Assembly: GCA_016866915.1 (NCBI GenBank)
Contig: VGKR01000011.1
Location: 1 to 11,851 of the forward strand
Origin: Candidatus Pacearchaeota archaeon
GTDB lineage: Archaea; Nanobdellota; Nanobdellia; Pacearchaeales; GW2011-AR1
Direction: 5' to 3'
DNA: 11,851 nucleotides
Part shown: positions 7,837 to 11,851 of the stretch, piece after piece
Position numbering within the stretch: the stretch's first letter is position 1
Layout: the number at the start of each line of letters is the position of its first letter
Made by a program: the position numbers and the translations under genes
The notes under the pieces: generated by a model
What the model was told of the DNA's origin: nothing
Database searches by the model: none
The model's input: only the letters and a program-made list of their open reading frames with translations

Positions 7837-7844
7837 TTTATAAA
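7837..7844 (+). promoter_or_regulatory. TATA box for LSm/tRNase Z unit
   Basis: TTTATAAA lies 49-56 bases before the LSm ATG. The predicted start near 7866 gives a leader of about 27 bases. No strong Shine-Dalgarno sequence precedes ATG 7893 (AAAAATAAA). Confidence 0.5.
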
Positions 7845-7892
7845 CAAAAACTAACAGGGAATAGAATATAAAAAATACCTAATAAAAATAAA

Positions 7893-8144
7893 ATGGTTAA
7901 CGGAATTGAGAGGCCTCTTGACCTTTTAAACAACTCAAAAGGAAAAGAAATCCTCGTTCATTTGAAAGGAGATAAACAGTTTGTTGGTACTCTACTAGCA
8001 TTTGATATCCATATCAACTTGGTTCTTGATAACATAAAAGAAATGGAAAACAATGAAATAAAAAGAAATCTTGGATTGACTTTTTTAAGAGGAGATACTA
8101 TCATATTTATTTCTCCGGCATCAACAGCCTTAAGAAAAGAATGA
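7893..8144 (+). CDS. Archaeal Sm-like RNA-binding protein (LSm)
   Basis: This 83-residue LSm/SmAP protein is expected to form a ring-shaped oligomer that binds U-rich RNA. The Sm1 motif spans about residues 17-49 (GKEILVHLKGDKQFVGTLLAFD, HINLVLDN), and the Sm2 motif follows at about 62-75 (LTFLRGDTIIFIS, with the RGD-type loop that binds uridine). Length and motif spacing match archaeal SmAPs. In many archaea LSm precedes ribosomal protein L37e; here the next gene, 46 bases later on the same strand, is tRNase Z, placing it in an RNA-processing context. The start is the ATG after the TATA at 7837-7844. Confidence 0.95.
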   Translation: MVNGIERPLDLLNNSKGKEILVHLKGDKQFVGTLLAFDIHINLVLDNIKEMENNEIKRNLGLTFLRGDTIIFISPASTALRKE

Positions 8145-8151
8145 TTTCAAA

Positions 8152-8174
8152 TTTAGTTATCTTTATTAACTAAA
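8152..8174 (+). other. Hairpin in LSm-tRNase Z spacer
   Basis: TTTAGTTA (8152-8159) and TAACTAAA (8167-8174) pair perfectly over 8 bp around a 7-base loop, followed by an A-run. It starts 8 bases after the LSm stop and ends 16 bases before the tRNase Z ATG. It could be an mRNA processing or stability element, or a partial terminator. The function is not established. Confidence 0.45.
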
Positions 8175-8190
8175 AAAATTATTCTAAATA

Positions 8191-9093
8191 ATGACAGAAA
8201 AAGCAAAAATTACTTTTCTTGGAACAAGTGATTCTGTGCCGAGTGCTGTAAGAAATCATCCAGCTGTGCTTTTAACTTATTTTGGAGAAAATATTCTTAT
8301 TGATTGTGGAGAAGGAACTCAAAGGCAAATTCGAAAAGCAAAAAAAAATCCCTGTAAAATAACACGGATACTAATAACTCATTGGCATGCAGATCATGTT
8401 CTTGGAATTCCCGGGCTTTTGAAAACTCTTGCTCTTAGTGGTTATAATAAAACTCTTTTTGTATATGGGCCAAAAGGAACAAGCGAATTAATGAAAAATC
8501 TTTTGAATTTATTTGGAATTCAAAAAGAATATCCTATAGTTGTAAAAGATGTTATTGGCAAGTTTTTTGAAAATGAAGATTTTTCTATTGAAGCAGAAAG
8601 CATGACTCATAGAATTCCCTGCAATGCTTACAAATTTATTCTTAAAGGAAAGATGAAAATTGATAAGAAAAAATTGAATAGATTTAAAATTTCCGAAGGC
8701 CCTCATTTGAAAAATTTAAAAGAAGGAAAAAATATTTCTTATGCTGGAAAAAAATATTCTGCTAAGAATCTTATTTCTAAGGAAAGAGATAGAATAATTT
8801 CTTTTGTTTTAGATACTTCTTTTAATTCAAAAATAACTCCTTTTGTTAAAAATTCAGATATTTTTGTTTGTGAATCTACTTTTACTTCTGAACTTGAAGC
8901 TAAAGCAAAAGAATATCAACATTTAACTGTTAGTCAGGTTGCAAAAATAGCAAAAAAAGCTAAGATAAGAAAACTTTTTTTGACTCATATAAGTCAAAGA
9001 TTTTCTCGAAATTTGAAAAAGGTCTTAGAAGAAGCTAAAAAAATCTTTAAAGAATCTTATCTTCCTTTTGATTTAGATATTGTTGAAATCTAA
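8191..9093 (+). CDS. rnz: tRNase Z (RNase Z, tRNA 3' endonuclease)
   Basis: This 300-residue short-form tRNase Z of the metallo-beta-lactamase fold removes the 3' trailer from precursor tRNAs. The N-terminal FLGTSDSVPS strand and IDCGEGTQRQI are typical. The zinc ligands are present: H64-W-H66-A-D68-H69, His140 (MTHRIP), Asp208 (VLDTS), and His266 (LTHISQRFS); His244 (YQHLT) matches the conserved catalytic His region. The flexible-arm/exosite signature is seen at EGPHLKNLKEGKNI, about residues 168-181. Length and motif order fit archaeal RNase Z. All tRNAs here lack encoded CCA, so tRNase Z cleavage followed by CCA addition is the expected path. It probably shares the LSm transcript. Confidence 0.96.
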   Translation: MTEKAKITFLGTSDSVPSAVRNHPAVLLTYFGENILIDCGEGTQRQIRKAKKNPCKITRILITHWHADHVLGIPGLLKTLALSGYNKTLFVYGPKGTSELMKNLLNLFGIQKEYPIVVKDVIGKFFENEDFSIEAESMTHRIPCNAYKFILKGKMKIDKKKLNRFKISEGPHLKNLKEGKNISYAGKKYSAKNLISKERDRIISFVLDTSFNSKITPFVKNSDIFVCESTFTSELEAKAKEYQHLTVSQVAKIAKKAKIRKLFLTHISQRFSRNLKKVLEEAKKIFKESYLPFDLDIVEI

Positions 9094-9120
9094 TTTATTT
9101 TCTAATTTATAATAGAAAGA

Positions 9121-9129
9121 TTTTAAATA
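9121..9129 (+). promoter_or_regulatory. TATA box for tRNA-Arg/tRNA-Cys unit
   Basis: TTTTAAATA, preceded by purine-rich AAAGA as a possible BRE, lies 28 bases after the tRNase Z stop. Transcription would start near 9150, so the tRNA-Arg precursor has a leader of about 54 bases, unusually long for an archaeal tRNA. Confidence 0.55.
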
Positions 9130-9149
9130 GAATTATTTCTTGTTTTTAT

Positions 9150-9203
9150 GAGCCTTATATTCTGCCAAGCTTGGACGATATAGGGTGAGGTGTGAAACAT
9201 CGA
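9150..9203 (+). ncRNA. Structured leader or small RNA ahead of tRNA-Arg
   Basis: CCTTATAT (9153-9160) pairs with ATATAGGG (9178-9185), 8 bp with one G-U. A small inner CCA/TGG stem lies inside the palindrome CCAAGCTTGG, separated by internal loop TCTG/ACG. GTGAGGTGTGAAACATCGA then leads into the tRNA. The segment is more GC-rich than ordinary intergenic sequence, as expected for structured RNA. An ACA triplet at 9197-9199 follows the hairpin, but I cannot fit a full H/ACA pseudouridylation pocket, and no C/D boxes are convincing. It could be an independent sRNA co-transcribed with tRNA, or only a leader. Confidence 0.35.
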
Positions 9204-9325
9204 GCCCCTGTAGCTCAGCCTGGATAGAGCGACTGCCTTCTAGGGAATATTTCCATAAGGAAATATGTCTGTTTCGGAGAACCGGAGCAAGCAGTAGGTC
9301 GCAGGTTCAAATCCTGTCGGGGGCA
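9204..9325 (+). tRNA. tRNA-Arg (UCU) with 47-nt BHB intron
   Basis: The acceptor GCCCCTG pairs with CGGGGGC (one G-U), D-stem GCTC/GAGC encloses loop AGCCTGGATA, the anticodon stem is ACTGC/GCAGT, and T-stem GCAGG/CCTGT has loop TTCAAAT; the discriminator is A. Anticodon TCT is at 9239-9241. The intron occupies 9243-9289, between tRNA positions 37 and 38. The splice motif is a canonical bulge-helix-bulge: CTTC/GGAG (9237-9240 with 9284-9287), 3-base bulges TAG and CAA, each cut after its second base. Inside the intron are an 8-bp hairpin (9247-9254 with 9259-9266) and a smaller 4-bp hairpin (9268-9278). The mature length is 75. AGA is the main Arg codon in neighbouring genes, fitting this isoacceptor. 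Confidence 0.95.
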
Positions 9326-9343
9326 TAAATCCTTAAGGATTTA
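9326..9343 (+). other. 18-base palindrome in tRNA-Arg trailer
   Basis: TAAATCCTTAAGGATTTA is perfectly self-complementary and begins at the base after the tRNA-Arg discriminator, so the trailer can fold into a 7-bp hairpin with a 4-base loop right at the tRNase Z cut site. It may guide or hinder 3' processing. Confidence 0.45.
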
Positions 9344-9346
9344 AGA

Positions 9347-9379
9347 CAGCGAACGCGGAATTTTCAATTCCAGCGTCTG
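9347..9379 (+). other. Imperfect hairpin between tRNA-Arg and tRNA-Cys
   Basis: ACGCGGAATT (9353-9362) pairs with AATTCC-A-GCGT (9366-9376), 10 bp with one bulged A and a TTC loop. An outer CAG/CTG pair set (9347-9349 with 9377-9379) extends it. It ends 7 bases before tRNA-Cys. It may be a processing signal for the dicistronic precursor; it does not match a tRNA part well enough to call a remnant. Confidence 0.4.
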
Positions 9380-9386
9380 GCGCATT

Positions 9387-9460
9387 GTGGAGGTGGCGAA
9401 GTGGTTAACGCGCTCGGTTGCAGCCCGAGTATCTCGTGGGTTCGAATCCCACCCTCCACT
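9387..9460 (+). tRNA. tRNA-Cys (GCA)
   Basis: The acceptor GTGGAGG pairs with CCTCCAC, D-stem is GCG/CGC with AAGTGGTTAA in the loop region, and anticodon stem CTCGG/CCGAG has loop TTGCAGC, anticodon GCA at 9420-9422. T-stem GTGGG/CCCAC has loop TTCGAAT, and the discriminator is T9460, as usual for tRNA-Cys. No CCA is encoded. The final base overlaps the stop codon of the convergent endonuclease gene. The T-arm sequence GGTTCGAATCCCA recurs at 10429-10441 on the far side of that cassette. Confidence 0.95.
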
Positions 9461-10239
9461 TATCTAATTAAGATTAGTTCACCCCTTTCTATATTGGTAT
9501 ATGGCGGGCAATATCCTAGTTTCTTCCATACTTTATATCTAGTAATATGTCTCTTATTTGCAAAGCCAACTTTATTCATCCATTTATCAAAATTTTTTTT
9601 ACCAACTATGTTTATACTGCTTCCATAGTATTTTTTGCCCTTCTTATTATCAATTTTTTCCCTTTTCTCTATGTGGGATGAAAATCCAATTTTATTAAGT
9701 AGGCCTTTCAATTGTTTTACAAAAGAATTAGAACTGAAATACCCTATCATTATAGGATAATAATTTTTCTTTTTATATCTTGTTTTAAATTTTATAGAAA
9801 AATCAGTATCAGCAAGACCCCTTAAAAATCTATAAATTTCTTTTTTATTAGCACTAAAGATACATTTAGGAACTTTAATATCACTCTTTTTTCCTTTAGG
9901 TAATCCTATGCAATCTGTTAAGAAAGAGATAACCCCTTTTGATTCAAATTTAGTTATTACACATCTTCTTGAGTCTTTAAATATTCTTATTTTCGTGACA
10001 GGATTAATGTTAAAAACTTTTTTAAAAATTGGATTTATATGGTTTCCATGATATTCTACATCTTCATTAGCATCACCAGTTATCGATAGCTCATATCTTT
10101 TATTTTTCATATAAATGTTTCCGTCCCCCATTATAATTCCAATTAACTCCGATAATTCTGGAGAAAGATCTTTTGGTAATGAAATCTTTCTTATAAAATC
10201 ATATTTACTAAATTTAACATCTTTCAAATTAAATCTCAT
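9460..10239 (-). CDS. LAGLIDADG homing endonuclease-like protein
   Basis: This 259-residue protein has two LAGLIDADG motifs: LIGIIMGDG at residues 32-40 (acidic Asp39) and LRGLADTDF at about 139-147 (acidic Asp146). The spacing of about 107 residues is typical of monomeric two-domain LAGLIDADG endonucleases that cut long DNA sites. Both metal-binding acidic positions are retained; the second motif has Phe in place of the final Gly, which is tolerated in many members. Lys/Arg-rich strands (RYELSITGD, KFKTRYKKKNYYPIMIGYFSSNSFVKQLKGLLNKIG) follow each helix. It is free-standing, not in an intron or intein of a visible host gene. ATG 10239 overlaps the stop of the upstream RHH gene by 4 bases (ATGA), so they are co-translated. 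Its stop touches the last base of tRNA-Cys. It could alternatively be a WhiA-like or other non-mobile LAGLIDADG protein, but no extra domain is visible. Confidence 0.88.
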   Translation of the reverse strand: MRFNLKDVKFSKYDFIRKISLPKDLSPELSELIGIIMGDGNIYMKNKRYELSITGDANEDVEYHGNHINPIFKKVFNINPVTKIRIFKDSRRCVITKFESKGVISFLTDCIGLPKGKKSDIKVPKCIFSANKKEIYRFLRGLADTDFSIKFKTRYKKKNYYPIMIGYFSSNSFVKQLKGLLNKIGFSSHIEKREKIDNKKGKKYYGSSINIVGKKNFDKWMNKVGFANKRHITRYKVWKKLGYCPPYTNIERGELILIR

Positions 10240-10373
10240 TTTATTTTCAATTCTTTTCTCATGTATTTTTCTAATCTTCTAGATATGTTTATCCCTTCTT
10301 TTTCAGCATATTTTTTATATGCATCCAAAATTTTCTTATCTATAGAAAGAGTCAATTTTCTTCTTTTATTCAT
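10236..10373 (-). CDS. Ribbon-helix-helix DNA-binding protein, 45 aa
   Basis: The translation from ATG 10373 gives a 45-residue protein beginning MNKRRKLTLSIDKKILDAY. The basic beta-strand (RRKLTLSID) is followed by two helices (KKILDAYKKYAEKEG and SRRLEKYMRKEL) separated by INI, the pattern of CopG/Arc-type ribbon-helix-helix repressors. The stop overlaps the ATG of the LAGLIDADG gene (ATGA). The predicted transcript starts only a few bases before the ATG, close to leaderless. Two TACGTA sites lie at the start codon and promoter, so it likely represses its own operon and with it the endonuclease. Small RHH proteins are also antitoxins, but the partner here is not a known toxin. Confidence 0.8.
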   Translation of the reverse strand: MNKRRKLTLSIDKKILDAYKKYAEKEGINISRRLEKYMRKELKIK

Positions 10374-10406
10374 ACGTATACATACGTAATCTTAATATTT
10401 AAATAT
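10371..10406 (-). promoter_or_regulatory. TATA box and TACGTA operator for RHH-endonuclease operon
   Basis: The palindromic TATA ATATTTAAATAT lies at 10395-10406; a leftward start 25 bases away falls near 10376, just ahead of ATG 10373. CATACGTA occurs twice, at 10371-10378 and 10381-10388, exactly 10 bp apart, about one helical turn. Each contains the self-complementary TACGTA. Such repeated half-sites between TATA and start codon are the classic position for an RHH autorepressor to block initiation. Confidence 0.55.
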
Positions 10407-10428
10407 TTCCATTATTTTTAATAAATGA

Positions 10429-10450
10429 GGTTCGAATCCCAGTCCTCGCT
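10429..10450 (+). pseudogene. Orphan tRNA 3' tail (T-loop and acceptor side)
   Basis: GGTTCGAATCCCAGTCCTCGCT looks like a tRNA T-loop, T-stem 3' side (CCCAG), acceptor 3' side (TCCTCGC) and discriminator T. No matching 5' T-stem (CTGGG) or other tRNA arms precede it; the preceding bases are AT-rich. Discriminator U is typical of archaeal tRNA-Cys, so it may be the displaced original end of tRNA-Cys or of a lost neighbour. Confidence 0.6.
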
Positions 10451-10465
10451 TGAGATTTTAAATTT

Positions 10466-11146
10466 TTAGAAATTTTTGTTTGCAGAAGATTCAACTCCTT
10501 TAATTTTCTTGTGTTTATTATGCCTCTTAATTAGAATAATTACAACAAACAAAAGAATAAGAAATAGGATTATGATGATAAACCAGGTTGTGTAAATAAT
10601 TGATTTTTTTCCAACATTAAACAAAACACTCGCACTTGCAACTTCGCCGTTATAGGTAGTTTTAATATAAATTGCATATTTTCCGTATAAAGATTCTTCT
10701 GGAATTTGCAATTCTTTTACATAGCTCAATTTTGTCATTACTGCCAGTGATTCATGCTCACGCAATATTTCGTTGCCGTCTGAATCCAGTAATTTATATT
10801 CTGCAAGAACATCTACAGATTGTTTTATATCCCCTAAATTAAATATTTCTACTATGTAATAAATTTCATCTCCAGGCAATACCCACATAAATTTTTTGGG
10901 CAGTTCAATTCTTACATCAAACAAGGACTTTTTTGTTACAACTTCAATTCCAATCAAAATTTCTTCTTCAGTTCCATTAGCTTCTACTATCAATTTCCCA
11001 AGATAAAAATCTGGAATTGCTTCTTCTCTTACTAAAAAATCTATTATGATGATTTTTTCTTGGCCCGGATCAAGTTCAAATTTTTTCTCGCTTATTTTTA
11101 TAAAATTCCGTAAAGAAGAAGCTTTTTTAATCTGTTTATTAAACAA
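10466..11146 (-). CDS. C-terminally anchored extracellular protein, possibly N-terminally truncated
   Basis: The 226-codon frame begins at TTG 11146; no ATG lies upstream in frame before the stop at 11179-11177. Residues ~10-75 form a beta-sandwich-like domain (ISEKKFELDPGQEKIIIIDF...YLGKLIVEANGTEEEILIGIEVV), similar in style to NEW3/Ig-like domains of archaeal surface proteins. Residues ~76-180 form a second beta domain (FDVRIELPKKFMWVLPGDEIYYIVEIFNLG...). A single membrane helix follows at 183-206 (IIYTTWFIIIILFLILLFVVIILI), then a basic cytoplasmic tail KRHNKHKKIKG. Without a signal peptide the N-terminal domains would not be exported normally, which suggests a missing N-terminus or an unannotated start. 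I do not recognise a specific function; a surface adhesion or structural role is possible. Confidence 0.7.
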   Translation of the reverse strand: MFNKQIKKASSLRNFIKISEKKFELDPGQEKIIIIDFLVREEAIPDFYLGKLIVEANGTEEEILIGIEVVTKKSLFDVRIELPKKFMWVLPGDEIYYIVEIFNLGDIKQSVDVLAEYKLLDSDGNEILREHESLAVMTKLSYVKELQIPEESLYGKYAIYIKTTYNGEVASASVLFNVGKKSIIYTTWFIIIILFLILLFVVIILIKRHNKHKKIKGVESSANKNF

Positions 11147-11270
11147 TTTAAAGAACAGAAAAATTCTGCAGAAAGTTTAGAAGCAAGTCTTTTTTTATGA
11201 AAAATTTAGTAAATTTTTCTTAATCTTCTGTTAAATCAAATTTTTTAACTATATATTTCACATCAAAAAA

Positions 11271-11284
11271 CTTTTTAAATAGCG
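11271..11284. promoter_or_regulatory. TATA-like element in divergent intergenic region
   Basis: CTTTTTAAATAGCG reads as TATTTAAAAA leftward and TTTTTAAATA rightward. Leftward it would start near 11250, about 100 bases before the TTG of the 226-codon gene. Rightward it would start near 11303, 44 bases before ATG 11347. A weaker ATTTATTTT at about 11322-11330 would make the rightward gene nearly leaderless. The rest of 11147-11346 is AT-rich with no gene seen. Confidence 0.35.
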
Positions 11285-11346
11285 ATTTCTTTAATTTCTC
11301 ATAAAAAGAGGCTCACGAATACATTTATTTTTTATCTAAACAAAAA

Positions 11347-11851
11347 ATGAGAAAAGAAATTTCATTTTTGATTGTCACTGCTATTATTGCTTTGGGTATA
11401 GTTCTTATTTATTATTGGGGCGGACAGCCGACGGGATTTGCTGTGATTGATCAATATAAAGACGAAACAAACTGCACAGATGCTGGTTATACATGGGAAA
11501 ATATAACTACAGAAGAGGGATGTGACATATTCTCTTATGGTGTCGGATTTATTAATTCTACTGGCTATACTCTTACAGGTGAAGAAGGAGCAACCAATTT
11601 CACTGTCACTGGAGCATGGAATATAACAAATGAATCTTTTCCGGTTGCTATTCCAGAGCAAGAATACATTGTTGATTCTGAGACATGGATTGTCACAAAT
11701 TTAACAGCTACAGAATATAGCTATGTTAACTTTACATATACATATGATAATCAAACTTGCGGAAGTGTAACAGGAGGACAGTGTGTTGGTCCTGATGAAG
11801 AGCCAGCAGTAACTGTTTCTATTTCTGAACCTTCTGAGGGTTATGAGTCTA
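11347..11851 (+). CDS. Surface protein with N-terminal membrane anchor, sequon-rich (3' partial)
   Basis: The frame from ATG 11347 runs off the window end after 168 codons. The N-terminus MRKE is followed by a hydrophobic helix at residues 5-24 (ISFLIVTAIIALGIVLIYYW) and then GGQPTGFAV, a signal-anchor layout I associate with DPANN surface proteins. The exported part has nine N-X-S/T sequons in about 125 residues (NCT, NIT, NST, NFT, NIT, NES, NLT, NFT, NQT) and four Cys that could make two disulfides. The end (EEPAVTVSISEPSEGYES) looks like the start of an Ig-like repeat domain. It is likely N-glycosylated and surface-exposed; no enzymatic role is visible in this portion. Confidence 0.8.
   Translation, partial: MRKEISFLIVTAIIALGIVLIYYWGGQPTGFAVIDQYKDETNCTDAGYTWENITTEEGCDIFSYGVGFINSTGYTLTGEEGATNFTVTGAWNITNESFPVAIPEQEYIVDSETWIVTNLTATEYSYVNFTYTYDNQTCGSVTGGQCVGPDEEPAVTVSISEPSEGYES

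Larger units (their letters stand above)
9461..10450. mobile_element. Putative tRNA-associated homing cassette (RHH + LAGLIDADG)
   Basis: The segment of about 990 bp is bounded on the left by the end of tRNA-Cys and on the right by a second tRNA 3' tail. Both ends carry GGTTCGAATCCCA (9439-9451 and 10429-10441), followed by tails of equal length ending in CT. Over 22 bases the two copies match at 17 positions. The only genes inside are the RHH regulator and the endonuclease; there is no integrase. The order 'complete tRNA - insert - displaced tRNA tail' is the arrangement left by elements that use a tRNA 3' end as target. The divergence of the tails means the insertion is old, or that the right tail came from another tRNA. 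Confidence 0.45.

Noticed and set aside
7662..7847. 61-codon minus-strand frame overlapping the S8e start
   Set aside because: AT-rich low-complexity translation, overlaps S8e in another frame and runs across its promoter.
9150..9203. C/D box sRNA ahead of tRNA-Arg
   Set aside because: No sequence close enough to RTGATGA and CTGA boxes in the right order; only a hairpin can be supported.
9351..9376. A tRNA-Glu anticodon-arm remnant in the tRNA spacer
   Set aside because: A TTTTCAA loop can be drawn, but the stem has only four good pairs and no other tRNA arm is present.
9401..9628. 75-codon plus-strand frame across tRNA-Cys and the endonuclease gene
   Set aside because: Begins inside tRNA-Cys and is antisense to the clear LAGLIDADG frame.
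11362..11661. 99-codon minus-strand frame in the right-end surface gene
   Set aside because: The plus strand encodes a membrane anchor and sequon-rich domain continuing to the window end; the minus frame shows no recognisable features.
1..11851. CRISPR arrays, insertion sequences with transposase, rRNA genes
   Set aside because: No regularly spaced repeats, no transposase-like frame and no rRNA-like sequence seen on either strand.

Overview
The window is AT-rich and archaeal. It encodes transcription factor B, ribosomal protein S8e and an archaeal-type LSm protein. It also has a tRNA-Arg interrupted by a bulge-helix-bulge intron, TATA-box promoters with short or no leaders, and tRNAs without encoded CCA. 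Very large Cys-containing secreted proteins next to tiny membrane proteins resemble genomes of the DPANN Woesearchaeota/Pacearchaeota type. That placement is inferred from recalled family resemblance, not from a phylogenetic test.

Layout. Bases 1-5763 (+) are the 3' part of a giant secreted protein, about 1920 residues visible with the start outside the window. It ends in a region that looks like an NlpC/P60 cysteine-hydrolase fold. Bases 5795-5998 (-) hold an intact tRNA-Leu(UAG) sandwiched between two partial tRNA-like sequences that share its acceptor-stem sequence. A symmetric TATA box at about 6029 appears to drive this cluster leftward and a leaderless 66-residue two-helix membrane protein rightward (6054-6254). 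TFB (6282-7207, -) follows; its zinc ribbon is split by an apparent one-base deletion. It lies downstream of rpS8e (7334-7702, -). Divergent from S8e are LSm (7893-8144, +) and tRNase Z (8191-9093, +). These lead into a TATA-driven unit with a structured leader, intron-containing tRNA-Arg(UCU) and tRNA-Cys(GCA).

Immediately after tRNA-Cys lies a compact cassette of about 1 kb on the opposite strand: a 45-residue ribbon-helix-helix protein and a LAGLIDADG endonuclease-like protein in a 4-base overlap, with a TATA box and duplicated TACGTA operator-like sites. A second, diverged tRNA 3' tail sits at its far end (10429-10450). I read this as a homing or integrative mini-element using a tRNA T-arm as its site. 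The right end has a C-terminally anchored extracellular protein that looks N-terminally incomplete (10466-11146, -) and the start of a sequon-rich surface protein (11347-11851, +).

How it fits together. The middle of the window is an RNA-centred block: transcription initiation factor, ribosomal protein, Sm-like RNA binder, tRNA 3'-processing nuclease and tRNAs. It is flanked on both sides by cell-surface genes. The most unusual points are the endonuclease/RHH cassette bounded by tRNA T-arm repeats, the tRNA-Leu embedded in tRNA fragments, the giant Cys-rich protein with a hydrolase-like tail, and the frameshifted TFB zinc ribbon.
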